DNA from: Gordoniibacillus kamchatkensis
GTDB lineage: Bacteria; Bacillota; Bacilli; Paenibacillales; NBRC-103111
Length of the DNA: 45,851 bases
Assembly (NCBI RefSeq): GCF_000829455.1
Contig: NZ_JXAK01000056.1
Coordinates: forward strand, 1-45,851
Direction: 5' to 3'
Shown here piece after piece: positions 1 to 7,941 of this stretch (position 1 is the stretch's first letter; each line of letters starts with the position of its first letter). A model generated the notes under the pieces. It did not search any database. It was given only the letters and a program-made list of their open reading frames with translations, and was not told the origin of the DNA. A program made the translations under genes and the position numbers.

Positions 1-98
1 CAGTGCTTCCCGAAGGAAGCACGAGGATCCGCTCGACTTGCATGTATTAGGCACGCCGCCAGCGTTCGTCCTGAGCCAGGATCAAACTCTCCAATAAA
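1..98 (-). rRNA. rrs: 16S ribosomal RNA, 5' end (partial)
   Basis: Read on the minus strand, this begins with the conserved 16S 5' region, including AGAGTTTGATCCTGGCTCAG (positions 94-75), followed by the GACGAACGCTGGCGGCGTGC segment and the variable V1 helix. The gene runs off the left edge. The mature 5' end is placed near 98 by comparison with known Bacillus 16S starts. It lies downstream of bofA in the same direction, as in the rrnA region of Bacillus. Confidence 0.97.
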
Positions 99-226
99 GT
101 TTGAATCTACAGCTCTTACTTAACACTTGCGTGTTTGTTTTCTTGCGAAAACCTCTCACTCGTCATTCAGTTTTCAAGGAGCAATCGTCTTGCTTTTCAT
201 CGCCAGCCGTTTCAGCGGCGACTTTT

Positions 227-343
227 ATAATATATCACATTCGCCGTGTCCAATGCAACTGGAAGTTTCTAGATTCATTAACCTCGTCTATTGCTTTCGA
301 AGCGGCGAATAATAAAATATCACATTTCAAAACTAGAAGTCAA
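227..343 (-). promoter_or_regulatory. Tandem rRNA promoters P1 and P2
   Basis: The 280-base gap between bofA and 16S holds no gene. On the minus strand, P1 has -35 TTGACT (343-338) and an AT-rich -10 (ATATTT, 320-315) with a 17-base spacer. P2 has -35 TTGCAT (258-253) and -10 TATATT (234-229) with an 18-base spacer. Both -10 regions follow a GTGATAT-like stretch and precede TCGCCGC. Further down, at 183-168, is the TGCTCCTTGAAAACTG leader motif typical of Bacillales rRNA leaders, which is linked to antitermination and processing. Exact -10 choices are uncertain. Confidence 0.7.
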
Positions 344-378
344 CCATGGACAGCAAACAATTTTCGCCATCTTCGCCA

Positions 379-642
379 TCATAAAACCACCAGCTTCAAC
401 GCCGCGAGCAAGAACAAGCCGGGAACGCCAAGAATGCCGACCGTGCACAAAGTCGCTACATTAATAGGCAGCGTGAAATGGGTATAGGAGCTTAACAAAT
501 TCACAAAATAAAGCAAGAAAGCAGCGACGACCACATTTAGCGCAAGGTAAGTGAGCCATCGCCCGGCAACCCGGTTGCGCAGCACGACGACAAGCAAAAG
601 CAATGCACATACGGCCAGCACAACCCACATCGCGACCCTCAC
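379..642 (-). CDS. bofA: Pro-sigma-K processing inhibitor BofA
   Basis: Small 87-residue membrane protein of the BofA family. In Bacillus, BofA sits in the outer forespore membrane with SpoIVFA and holds the SpoIVFB protease inactive, delaying pro-sigma-K cleavage. The sequence is almost entirely hydrophobic: a leucine/valine-rich helix at about residues 4-22, a second at 30-48, and a third segment at 58-86 containing the family-typical NVAT and GVPG motifs. The start is GTG at 642, preceded by GGAGG seven bases upstream. The GTG overlaps the yaaL stop by four bases, which suggests translational coupling. Length and position just upstream of a 16S gene match B. subtilis. Confidence 0.93.
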   Translation of the reverse strand: MRVAMWVVLAVCALLLLVVVLRNRVAGRWLTYLALNVVVAAFLLYFVNLLSSYTHFTLPINVATLCTVGILGVPGLFLLAALKLVVL

Positions 643-923
643 ATGCCCACCTCCGTAACGCGGTCGCTGTCGACCAAGCTCAGCTTGGCCCTTTTGGCGG
701 CTTTCAACAGCATTTCGTACCGTTTCTCGGCCGCCTCCAGCGCATAGATGGCATAATCGATCTGGTCATTTTCCACGACATAGTCCAGCCTGTCCTGCGC
801 AAGCCTCCATTCCGCATGCGCTTTGCGTATTTCCTGCCAAAGTTCATACTTTCTGAGGCGCTCCTCATCGATATGCTTGCCTCTGCGCGGCTGCAACCAC
901 TGGAATAGAAAGGCTGCCTGCAT
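639..923 (-). CDS. yaaL: YaaL family protein (DUF2508)
   Basis: A 94-residue acidic and basic helical protein of unknown function, recognised as YaaL/DUF2508 by its place between recR and bofA and by the charged helical pattern ending in a YALEAAEKRYEMLLKAAKR segment. The ATG at 923 is preferred over the longer reading frame start at 959, because GGAGGAGG lies eight bases upstream of 923 and would be inside the coding region otherwise. There are no membrane segments or catalytic motifs. It is separated from recR by a rho-independent terminator, so it may be transcribed mainly by read-through or from its own promoter. Confidence 0.85.
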   Translation of the reverse strand: MQAAFLFQWLQPRRGKHIDEERLRKYELWQEIRKAHAEWRLAQDRLDYVVENDQIDYAIYALEAAEKRYEMLLKAAKRAKLSLVDSDRVTEVGM

Positions 924-997
924 GTCCCCTACCTCCTCCACATTCGTCGTCAAAAACACCTAGACTATGAATATGAGAAGTGGAGCCCTGCTAGAAC

Positions 998-1044
998 AAA
1001 AAAGCAAAAACTCGGGCACCGGAGTGCAGCGAGTTTTTGCTTTT
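998..1044 (-). terminator. Rho-independent terminator after recR
   Basis: A 12-base perfect stem, AGCAAAAACTCG (1003-1014) against CGAGTTTTTGCT (1030-1041), is extended by A/T pairs and followed on the minus strand by a run of T. It sits directly downstream of the recR stop and upstream of yaaL. Confidence 0.85.
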
Positions 1045-1055
1045 GATCCAGTCTT

Positions 1056-1652
1056 TTATAATTCTCTGCGCCCTTCCAGCGCTTTGGTCAGCGTCACTTC
1101 ATCGGCGTACTCGAGGTCGCCTCCGACAGGCAGACCGTGCGCGATGCGCGTCACTTTCAAGCCGAATCCTTTGACGAGCCTGGACAAGTACATAGCCGTC
1201 GCCTCGCCCTCAACGTTCGGGTTCGTAGCCAGAATGAGCTCCTGCACACTTTCGTCGCTGAGCCGCTTGAGCAGCTCGGGAATATGAATTTGATCGGGAC
1301 CGATCCCTTCCATCGGCGAAATAGCGCCGTGCAGCACATGATAATAGCCTTGAAACTCTTTGGTCCGCTCCATCGCCACAAGATCTTTCGGTTCCTGCAC
1401 GACGCAAATCACGGAACGGTCGCGGCTTTTGTCCTGGCAGATGCGGCAAGGGTCGATGTCGGTGATGTTGCAGCACACGGAACAATAATGAAGGCCCCGC
1501 TTCACGTTGACGAGCGCTTTGGCGAAATCGAGGACGTCGTCCTCTTTCATCCGCAGCACATGAAACGCAAGACGCCCTGCCGTCTTGGGCCCGACACCGG
1601 GCAGACGGGAGAAGGCGTCGATCAGTCGCGATATCGGTTCGGGATAAAACAA
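1056..1652 (-). CDS. recR: Recombination protein RecR
   Basis: 198 residues, the normal RecR length. RecR works with RecO and RecF to load RecA on gapped DNA. An N-terminal helix-hairpin-helix ([14 protein letters not shown], residues 17-30) is followed by a four-cysteine zinc motif (C57, C60, C69, C72). A Toprim domain starts near residue 80 ([11 protein letters not shown]) and contains [14 protein letters not shown]. The start is TTG at 1652, with AAGGAG eight bases upstream. It follows ebfC by 25 bases in the conserved dnaX-ebfC-recR arrangement. Confidence 0.97.
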   Translation of the reverse strand: MFYPEPISRLIDAFSRLPGVGPKTAGRLAFHVLRMKEDDVLDFAKALVNVKRGLHYCSVCCNITDIDPCRICQDKSRDRSVICVVQEPKDLVAMERTKEFQGYYHVLHGAISPMEGIGPDQIHIPELLKRLSDESVQELILATNPNVEGEATAMYLSRLVKGFGLKVTRIAHGLPVGGDLEYADEVTLTKALEGRREL

Positions 1653-1677
1653 ACGAAGGTCTCCTTCTGATTCGAGC

Positions 1678-1986
1678 TTAGAACAAGCCCGGAATGTTCA
1701 TGCCGCCGGTCAGCTTGCCCATGTCATTGTTGGCCAATTCGTCGGCTTTGGCCAGCGCGTCGTTAACGGCGGTGAGAACTAAGTCCTGCAGCATCTCGAC
1801 GTCTTCCGGGTCTACGGCCTCCGGTTTGATCGCGATGCTGAGAATTTTCTTCTGGCCGTTGGCCGTTACGGTCACTACGCCGCCCGCAGAGCCTTCCACG
1901 GTTTTGGCGGCGAGAGCTTCCTGGGTTTTGAGCATTTGCTCCTGCATTTTCTTCACTTGCTTCATCATTTGTTGCATTTGGTTCAT
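1678..1986 (-). CDS. ebfC: Nucleoid-associated protein, YbaB/EbfC family
   Basis: 102 residues. YbaB/EbfC proteins are small dimeric DNA-binding proteins of the nucleoid. The N-terminus is methionine/glutamine-rich and coiled-coil-like ([18 protein letters not shown]), followed by the core [16 protein letters not shown], and the C-terminus ends GGMNIPGLF, all family features. The upstream frame is open to 2082, but the start at 1986 is chosen because AAGGAG lies about ten bases before it and the extra 32 residues look non-coding. It sits between dnaX and recR (yaaK position in Bacillus), and the three are probably co-transcribed. Confidence 0.95.
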   Translation of the reverse strand: MNQMQQMMKQVKKMQEQMLKTQEALAAKTVEGSAGGVVTVTANGQKKILSIAIKPEAVDPEDVEMLQDLVLTAVNDALAKADELANNDMGKLTGGMNIPGLF

Positions 1987-2021
1987 GGGATCAAGTCTCC
2001 TTATCGATGATATATCCCTCG

Positions 2022-3788
2022 TCAATCGTCCTGGATCGAAACGAGGTTGTCGCCGAACAGCTGAATCGCCTCGGAAATCCACTCTTCCTTCGGACGTGCC
2101 GCGATCTCGTCTTCATGCTCGAGCCGCATCGTCTCCTGCGGGGCCTGCGCGTCGGCTGCGGAGGACTGCGCGTCCTTCCACTCTTTCATCATCACCGTCG
2201 CAAATTGCGTCGGCTTGCCGAGCATCTCGCTCATTACCTGCTCGATCAGCTGGCGGTTGGCCGGCTTCTCGGTCGTATCGCGGTGCATGGCGCTTTTGAA
2301 AGCAAGCAGCACCGTGTCGTCCTGCACGCCCACAGGCTCACCGTCGACAAGCCAGGCGTGAACGGTGATTTTGCGCTCCTTCACCGCAGTGAGGATGTTA
2401 TTCCACGCAGAGAGCACGGCGCGCAGCTCCGGAGTACCTACGGACGGCAAAAATCCTTGCAGCTTCACGCTCGACTTGCGTATCGGCGCTGCAGCCGAAG
2501 CCCCCGCCCGCCCTGAGGCCGACGCCCGGCCGGCGGGTGCGCCGGCTTCGGCAACGCCTGCGGCGACGCCGGATTGCAGCAGCTTCTGCAGTTGCTCCTC
2601 CAGCCGCTGCACTTTGCGCGTCAGCTCCATCACTGCGGCGGAATCCGCCCCCGCGCCTGCCGCCGCTAATGCAGCCGCCGTCTCCGCTCCGGCGGCAGCG
2701 GACAAATCCGCGGTGCACGCTTTCATGATCGCGACCTCGAACAACGTTTGCGGCTGCACCGAATATTTCATCTCGCTCAAATAATGATTGAGCGTTTCGA
2801 TAATTCGCATCAGCTCTTGCGGCGAGAACGGGGCGGCGACCTCGGCCAGCTGTTTCGCGTTCCAAATCCGTTCGGTCAGCTGTTTCGACTGGGGCAGCAT
2901 TCGCACCACGAGAAGATCGCGGAAATATTGAATCAGGCTTTCCATGCACTTATCCGCGCTCTTGCCTTCCTGCATGAAGGCGTCGACAAGTTCCATCGAT
3001 GTCCCGATATCCCGCTCCCGCATAGCGGTTACAAGCCGTTCGAACTGCTCCCCGGCGAGCCCGCCCGTAATCGAAAGGACGTCGGAAAGCTCCACCTGCT
3101 CGCCGGAAAAGGCGATAATCTGGTCAAGCAAGCTCAAAGCGTCGCGCATCCCGCCGTCCGACAGACGTGCAATCTGGTGCAGCGCCTCGTCGCTGATCCG
3201 GATGCCTTCCTTTTCGGCGATAAACCGAATGTGGCCGACCTGCTCCTCAAGCGGCACCCGGCGAAAATCGTAGCGCTGGCAGCGCGAAATGATCGTCGCC
3301 GGCAGCCGGTGCGACTCGGTAGTGGCGAGGATGAACATGACGTGCGCCGGAGGCTCTTCGAGCGTCTTCAGCAAGGCGTTGAACGCCTCCGTCGTCAGCA
3401 TGTGAACTTCGTCGATGATGTATACCTTCTGCCGTACTTCCGTCGGCGCGTATTTGACTTTGTCGCGAATGTCGCGAATCTCTTCGACGCCGCGGTTCGA
3501 CGCCGCGTCGATCTCGACGACGTCCATGACCGCTCCTTCGGTAATGCGCCGGCATGCGGCGCACTCGTTGCACGGCTCCTCCGCCGGACCGCGCTCGCAG
3601 TTGACGGCTTTGGCCAAAATTCTCGCCACACTCGTCTTCCCGGTGCCGCGGGGCCCGCTGAACAAGTACGCATGGTTGAGGCGCTTCTCCCGCAGCGAGT
3701 TTTGCAGCGTCTGTACGATATGCTTCTGTCCGACGACTTCCGCGAAGCTTTGCGACCGGTACGTCCGGTATAAAGCGATGTGAGCCAT
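2022..3788 (-). CDS. dnaX: DNA polymerase III subunit gamma/tau
   Basis: Clamp-loader ATPase of 588 residues. The AAA+ module shows Walker A (GPRGTGKTS, about 45-53), four zinc-binding cysteines (C64, C73, C76, C79), Walker B IIDEVHM (124-130), and the SRC arginine-finger region (ISRCQRYDF). A domain III follows, then an alanine/glycine-rich linker (about 365-440) and a tau-like C-terminal domain. The ATG at 3788 has GGAG upstream. No obvious slippage heptamer was noticed, so whether a short gamma form is made is unknown. It heads the dnaX-ebfC-recR run, 51 bases downstream of the kinase gene. Confidence 0.97.
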   Translation of the reverse strand: MAHIALYRTYRSQSFAEVVGQKHIVQTLQNSLREKRLNHAYLFSGPRGTGKTSVARILAKAVNCERGPAEEPCNECAACRRITEGAVMDVVEIDAASNRGVEEIRDIRDKVKYAPTEVRQKVYIIDEVHMLTTEAFNALLKTLEEPPAHVMFILATTESHRLPATIISRCQRYDFRRVPLEEQVGHIRFIAEKEGIRISDEALHQIARLSDGGMRDALSLLDQIIAFSGEQVELSDVLSITGGLAGEQFERLVTAMRERDIGTSMELVDAFMQEGKSADKCMESLIQYFRDLLVVRMLPQSKQLTERIWNAKQLAEVAAPFSPQELMRIIETLNHYLSEMKYSVQPQTLFEVAIMKACTADLSAAAGAETAAALAAAGAGADSAAVMELTRKVQRLEEQLQKLLQSGVAAGVAEAGAPAGRASASGRAGASAAAPIRKSSVKLQGFLPSVGTPELRAVLSAWNNILTAVKERKITVHAWLVDGEPVGVQDDTVLLAFKSAMHRDTTEKPANRQLIEQVMSEMLGKPTQFATVMMKEWKDAQSSAADAQAPQETMRLEHEDEIAARPKEEWISEAIQLFGDNLVSIQDD

Positions 3789-3800
3789 GATTTTCTCTCC

Positions 3801-3821
3801 AATAATTCACCTTGAATTATT
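3801..3821. repeat. Perfect inverted repeat in the dnaX 5' region
   Basis: AATAATTCA and TGAATTATT form a perfect nine-base inverted repeat around a three-base centre, just upstream of the dnaX ribosome-binding site. A TATAAT sequence lies at 3832-3827 on the minus strand without a recognisable -35. The repeat could be an operator or a small leader hairpin; no function can be assigned. Confidence 0.5.
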
Positions 3822-3839
3822 GTAACATTATACACCAAA

Positions 3840-5297
3840 TCAGGAGAAAGGGATACCTATGGTGAACGTCGTGCCATAGCCTTTGGAAGAGACGCGGATC
3901 GTGCCGCCGATGTCGTGGATGATGCGTTGGCACACCGAGAGGCCGAGCCCTGTGCCGTGCTCTTTCGTCGTAAAGAACGGGTCGAAAATTTTATCGACCA
4001 GAAATAAGGGGATGCCCGGGCCCGTATCACGGATATCGATGAGCAGCTTGCGGTCGCCTTGGTCAAGTTTCTCGGCAATGGTCAAAATGCCGCCGTCGGG
4101 CATGGCTTCGATGCCGTTTTTGCATATGTTCAGGAAGACTTGCTTCAGCATCTCTTGGTCGGCGGTAACCGGGGGAACGGACGGCAGCGGCTCATACTGT
4201 ACTTCGCAGTTATGCAGAAGCGCCTCGCTCTCAATGATCGGCAAAATGCCGCGCAACACGTGCTGAATGTCCACTTCAGCCAGCAGAGCTTCTTTTTGCT
4301 TGCTCAGCAGCAGAAATTCGCTGACCAGCTCGTTGATGCGGTCGATTTCGCTTAGCATCACGTCGGTGAAGCTGCGTTCCTTGGCCATCTCGCGCTGCTC
4401 GAACGTCGCTCTGAGCAGTTGCAGGAAGCCTTTGATCGAGGTAAGCGGGTTGCGGATTTCGTGGGCGGTCCCGGCGGCAATCTGGCCGATCATCGCCAGC
4501 CGGTCGCTGCGCTGCACCTGTGCCTCGAGAGAGCGCAAATTGGTGACGTCCTTAAACATGACGTAAGCCCCGACGATGCGGCCCCCCGGGTCGCGAAGCA
4601 CGTTGGAATCCAGCAGCAGGTCGTAGCGCCGGTCGTGGTTCGTCCACGAGACGGCGTGATTGCGGACGATGACTCCGTCCAGCATCGTGCGCTGCACAAG
4701 GCGATGCTGCTCCGGCACCGCGGCGAAAATGTCGTCCACCGGCCGACGTATCATTTGCTCGCGGCCGCAGCCGAGAATGGCGCAAGCTTTTTCGTTGACG
4801 CTGATGACGGTGTAATCGAGGCCGATCAGCATGACGCCTAAATTGACGTCCTTCATAAACGTATCGGTAAATCGCTGCAGCAATCCGGACTCCCCGCCCG
4901 AACAGCCTTCGCTCCCGCTGCCCGAAAGCAGCATCAAGTATGCTTCAATGTCTTGGCCCGCCAGCGGAAAAAGTGCGCATGGCGCCTGGTACGTAAGGTT
5001 GTTTTTTGTCCGGATGGTCACGAGGCAGTCGCCATTCCTATCGTCTTGAGCCGGATCGTGGCCTGGGTCGGAGAGCGCTTGCCGTAAAGGAAGATCGGTC
5101 TGCACGTATCGGTCAATGGGGACGCCGCGCATTTCCTCCATCGTATAACCGAGGCGAGCCGCGAACTTGCGGCTAGCGGCAATAACCTGGCCGGAAGGGG
5201 CGAGCAGGACAGCTTCGTGGTGGCGGAACGAAGCTACGCGGCGGATCATACTATCCAAGTCGGAGCAAATTCCGACAAGCGAATCAGCCGGTTTCAT
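3840..5297 (-). CDS. PAS-domain sensor histidine kinase (sporulation-kinase type)
   Basis: 485 residues, no membrane segment, so probably cytoplasmic. An N-terminal PAS-like region (about 25-125) and a clearer PAS domain (about 140-255, with VNEKACAILGC) are followed by the HisKA box AHEIRNPLTSIKGFLQLL, with phospho-acceptor H279. The HATPase_c domain has an N box around N390-N394, G1 DTGPGIP (424-430), FFTTKEHGTGLGL and the G2 region. The NPLTSIKGFLQLL signature is typical of Bacillus phosphorelay kinases (KinA/B/E), which would feed Spo0F, also encoded here. A sigma-H-like -10 (AGAGAAT) with an imperfect AGGGA upstream lies in the leader, but this is weak. Its site between the SRP RNA and dnaX differs from B. 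subtilis, which has no kinase gene there. Confidence 0.88.
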   Translation of the reverse strand: MKPADSLVGICSDLDSMIRRVASFRHHEAVLLAPSGQVIAASRKFAARLGYTMEEMRGVPIDRYVQTDLPLRQALSDPGHDPAQDDRNGDCLVTIRTKNNLTYQAPCALFPLAGQDIEAYLMLLSGSGSEGCSGGESGLLQRFTDTFMKDVNLGVMLIGLDYTVISVNEKACAILGCGREQMIRRPVDDIFAAVPEQHRLVQRTMLDGVIVRNHAVSWTNHDRRYDLLLDSNVLRDPGGRIVGAYVMFKDVTNLRSLEAQVQRSDRLAMIGQIAAGTAHEIRNPLTSIKGFLQLLRATFEQREMAKERSFTDVMLSEIDRINELVSEFLLLSKQKEALLAEVDIQHVLRGILPIIESEALLHNCEVQYEPLPSVPPVTADQEMLKQVFLNICKNGIEAMPDGGILTIAEKLDQGDRKLLIDIRDTGPGIPLFLVDKIFDPFFTTKEHGTGLGLSVCQRIIHDIGGTIRVSSKGYGTTFTIGIPFS

Positions 5298-5416
5298 GAA
5301 CTCACCTCCGAAAGGATAAGAAAGGATATGTTCTGAAGCTTGTACAAGCTCGATTCTCTAAAAATTCTGCATTCTCCCTTATTTTCCCTGCCGGCAAAAG
5401 CGTCAAAACGCAAATA

Positions 5417-5453
5417 AGGTCTTCCGCCTCAGCTGCCGCTGAGCGAAAGACCT
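5417..5453 (-). terminator. Long hairpin between SRP RNA and kinase gene
   Basis: An imperfect 17-base-pair stem (AGGTCTTCCGC with GCGAAAGACCT, plus inner CTCAGC/GCTGAG) with a four-base loop. On the minus strand it is followed by TTATTTGCGTTTT. It could terminate read-through from the SRP RNA or act as a leader hairpin for the kinase gene. Confidence 0.45.
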
Positions 5454-5486
5454 GTTCAGTGCAAAAGTTATCGATTTTAAAAAAAT

Positions 5487-5586
5487 AAAAGCCAGGCACT
5501 CTCCGGCACATGAAACATCCCGCTTATGGCTGCTTCCTTCCGGACCTGACCAATTTCACGGGCATCCATTGCGGAGGACCCGGCCG
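5487..5586 (-). ncRNA. ffs: Signal recognition particle RNA, small bacterial type
   Basis: On the minus strand the domain IV signature CAGGTCCGGAAGGAAGCAGC occupies 5547-5528. The flanks pair to close a single long hairpin: GCCGGGT near 5584 with GCCTGGC at 5497-5491, and TCCGCA with TGCCGGA. A T-rich tract (TTTTATTTTTTT) follows immediately as terminator. The predicted transcript is about 100 nt and begins a few bases after a strong promoter. There is therefore no room for the Alu domain of the roughly 270-nt scRNA of B. subtilis. The position upstream of dnaX is conserved. Confidence 0.93.
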
Positions 5587-5592
5587 AACTTA

Positions 5593-5621
5593 AGTATAGC
5601 CGATCGGCATGAAAACTGCAA
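5593..5621 (-). promoter_or_regulatory. SRP RNA promoter
   Basis: -35 TTGCAG (5621-5616), 17-base spacer, -10 TATACT (5598-5593). The predicted start is near 5586, directly at the 5' arm of the SRP RNA hairpin. Confidence 0.8.
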
Positions 5622-5739
5622 CTGGAGGTTGCTGCCGGGAAGCCGCAGAGCCGATCGGCATCCGCTCCCATGGCGCGGTTGGCCGCCTGCTTCGCGCCTT
5701 TGCGCCAAGCCAATGTCGTTGTGAGATTCCCCAAAGCCA

Positions 5740-6141
5740 TCAATGGATGCTTGTCGTTACTTCGATGATATAGCGCGGCATGCTCTGGCTCAAAGCATGG
5801 TAAGCTTGATCGCGGATGCGGGTCGCCTCGGCTTGCGAGGTCCCCTTTTTCAGCTCAAGGTCGATGCGGGCGTGCGGCCCGTTCACGTTGATCGCCGAAT
5901 CCTGGACTCCCGGAATGCGCGCGATCACTTGGTGCATCATCCGAAAATCGTCCCGATAATGATGGTGCGTCGGGTTCATCGGATCGTTCGGATTGGCGCT
6001 GGTCAGGCCCATATACCCGTCCGTCGGATAATTTTGCGCTTTGACGGAGCCGTCGGCATTATGATAGCGGCTCGTGCTGCAGCCCCCGGCGGCGATCAGG
6101 GAGCATATCGTCAGCAGGAGAAGCGGTTTGGAACGAAACAC
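5740..6141 (-). CDS. YhcN/YlaJ-type sporulation lipoprotein
   Basis: 133 residues. The N-terminus is a lipoprotein signal peptide (MFRSKPLLLLTICSLIAAGGC) with the modified cysteine at residue 21. The mature part carries a histidine-rich stretch (NPTHHHYRDDF) and a domain with IARIPGVQDSAINVNGPHARIDLEL, characteristic of the YhcN/YlaJ family found in spore membranes. The exact role is unknown; YhcN is an inner spore membrane protein affecting germination or outgrowth in Bacillus. The start is GTG at 6141, with GGGAGG seven bases upstream. That ribosome-binding site is inside a long inverted repeat (see the adjoining feature), so translation may be controlled. Confidence 0.82.
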   Translation of the reverse strand: MFRSKPLLLLTICSLIAAGGCSTSRYHNADGSVKAQNYPTDGYMGLTSANPNDPMNPTHHHYRDDFRMMHQVIARIPGVQDSAINVNGPHARIDLELKKGTSQAEATRIRDQAYHALSQSMPRYIIEVTTSIH

Positions 6142-6146
6142 AAAAA

Positions 6147-6219
6147 CACCTCCCTCGGTAGTTACCCGTTCGCGAAAGCGCGAGCTTCCGTCTACCGGAT
6201 AGAGTACCCGAGGGAGGTG
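6147..6219 (-). promoter_or_regulatory. Inverted repeat masking the lipoprotein ribosome-binding site
   Basis: On the minus strand CACCTCCCTCGGGTA (6219-6205) can pair with TACCGAGGGAGGTG (6160-6147). The second arm contains the GGGAGG ribosome-binding site of the downstream gene. The 44-base loop contains a further small hairpin (GCTCGCGCTTTCGCGA). Pairing would hide the ribosome-binding site. No known riboswitch consensus was recognised. Confidence 0.55.
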
Positions 6220-6224
6220 CCGTT

Positions 6225-6257
6225 ATGCCGACTTCCCGCGAGGGAAAGAGCGGCATT

Positions 6258-6258
<1 letters not shown>
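6225..6258. terminator. Hairpin at the rpmE stop
   Basis: ATGCCG (6225-6230) pairs with CGGCAT (6251-6256), with inner TTCCC/GGGAA. The T tract follows on the plus strand, not on the minus strand where rpmE is read, so as an rpmE terminator it is imperfect. Confidence 0.4.
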
Positions 6259-6455
<197 letters not shown>

Positions 6456-6517
6456 TTCGTTCACCTCTTTCCGCCCTGGACTCTTTGCGAATCCAGAGTT
6501 CAATGGACACGAGTTCG

Positions 6518-6547
6518 ATTATAACACGAACGCGTCGCCTGGCGCAA
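6518..6547 (-). promoter_or_regulatory. rpmE promoter
   Basis: -35 TTGCGC (6547-6542), 18-base spacer, -10 TATAAT (6523-6518), about 60 bases upstream of the rpmE start. Confidence 0.65.
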
Positions 6548-6563
6548 TAGCATAGCCTGCACC

Positions 6564-7841
6564 TTAGCGAGTTGGAACCGTCCCTCCGTGCCGCCGCTCG
6601 TAGAACGAGGGCACATGCGTGTAGGAGCCGATCACGACGTCCGGCAGCTCCTCCCGGAAAATGTCCAGCATCTGCTTCATCCCGAGCACCTCGCCGCGCG
6701 GCTTCGGAATAATGCCGAAGTAGCTCTCGGGGTCGAGGTTCAGGTTGCGCATCTGGATCAGCTTGAGTCCGGTGCGGCGGGCAAAATCGAGCATAGCCTC
6801 GATCTCTTCCTCGCGGTCGGTCACGCCCGGGAACACGAGGTAGTTAATCGATGTGATGACACCTTTATCGGCGGCGTAACGAAGCGACTTCTCCACGTTT
6901 TTGAGCGTGTAGCCGCGCGGCTTGTAGTAGGCGTTATAATGGTCGTCCAAAGCGCTTATGGTGCTTACCCGCATTAAATCGAGCCCGGCATCGACGATGC
7001 CGCGGATATGGTCGGTCAGCCCCGCGTTCGTGTTGATGTTGATGTAACCGAGCTTCGTCTTCTCGCGCACCTCGCGAATAGCCGGAATGATGAGCGCCGC
7101 CATCGTTGCCGGTTCGCCTTCGCACCCTTGGCCGAACGAGATGATGCTGTCCGGCTCGCGCAGATGCTCCAGCATCACTTGAACGATCTCTTCCGCCGTC
7201 GGCTTGAAGTTCATCCTCGTCTGCGGCGCCGGAAAGCCGCTGTCGTCGGGCTGCTCGGAAATGCAGCCGTGGCAGCCGGCGTTGCACGTATAAGAAACCG
7301 GTACGGCGCCTTCAAGACGGTGCAGGAACGTATTGGATGCCGTAAGGCATTCGTAGCCGAGGGCGCAATGCGACAAATGCTGGTACAGCCGGTTGTCAGG
7401 ATACTGCTTCAGCAAGCGGTCGACCTGCACCTCCAGCTCGTCCGGATCGCAATTGCGCGGATTCCACGGCTCCGGTTCGTCCGTCGGGTCGGCGGCGACA
7501 TAAAATTGCCCGTCTTTCCAGACGACGGCCGTATAGCCGAACAGCGGCAGCAGCGCCGTTTTGTCCGTTTTCACGTAGCTCGGCAGCAGCAGCCGGGTGA
7601 ACCCTTGCGGCAGCAGCGCTCCGACCGCCGTAACGTCCCCCGGCACCGGCACCATGTCGCCGGATTCGGCGTCGATGGCGACAGGCCGCGTATTCGGCAA
7701 ACTGACGAGAGTCGCCCCTTCCGGAAGCGGAATGAGCTCCTCCTCCATAATTTCCGTGATCATATCGCCGTTTCGCCCAAGAGCGGTGTAGCCGGGATGG
7801 TCGAATACGTTGCCTTGTGCGTCTGCGTACACTAAATTCAT
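6564..7841 (-). CDS. Radical SAM protein of unknown function
   Basis: 425 residues. A CxxxCxxC iron-sulfur motif (C186, C190, C193 in YTCNAGCHGC) marks the radical SAM core, followed by GQGCEGEP, a glycine-rich SAM-binding region. Later parts (INTNAGLTDHI, MRVSTISALDDHYNAYYKPRGY, INYLVFPGVTDREEEI) resemble the TIM-barrel strands of MoaA/PflA-like enzymes. Residues 1-180 form an unassigned N-terminal domain containing a CNPD-like stretch (NCDPDELE). The ATG at 7841 is preferred, with AAGGTG upstream, over 7895. It lies in the same direction between rho and rpmE. The substrate cannot be inferred. Confidence 0.85.
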   Translation of the reverse strand: MNLVYADAQGNVFDHPGYTALGRNGDMITEIMEEELIPLPEGATLVSLPNTRPVAIDAESGDMVPVPGDVTAVGALLPQGFTRLLLPSYVKTDKTALLPLFGYTAVVWKDGQFYVAADPTDEPEPWNPRNCDPDELEVQVDRLLKQYPDNRLYQHLSHCALGYECLTASNTFLHRLEGAVPVSYTCNAGCHGCISEQPDDSGFPAPQTRMNFKPTAEEIVQVMLEHLREPDSIISFGQGCEGEPATMAALIIPAIREVREKTKLGYININTNAGLTDHIRGIVDAGLDLMRVSTISALDDHYNAYYKPRGYTLKNVEKSLRYAADKGVITSINYLVFPGVTDREEEIEAMLDFARRTGLKLIQMRNLNLDPESYFGIIPKPRGEVLGMKQMLDIFREELPDVVIGSYTHVPSFYERRHGGTVPTR

Positions 7842-7941
7842 AGTCTTGCACCTTGCTTTCTGCTTTAGGAAAGCTCCATTCAGAGCCCTGTCCACGATGT
7901 AAGAGGCGGCTTTTCATGCCGAATCAGGGAGCTGCGCGAGG

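Noticed and set aside
101-487. 128-codon plus-strand frame over the rRNA promoter region
   Set aside because: Covers tandem rRNA promoters and leader on the other strand; no protein features.
2748-3773. 341-codon plus-strand frame across dnaX
   Set aside because: Antisense shadow of the AAA+ domain.
5477-5743. 88-codon frame overlapping the SRP RNA
   Set aside because: The RNA gene with promoter and terminator explains the conservation; the frame is incidental.
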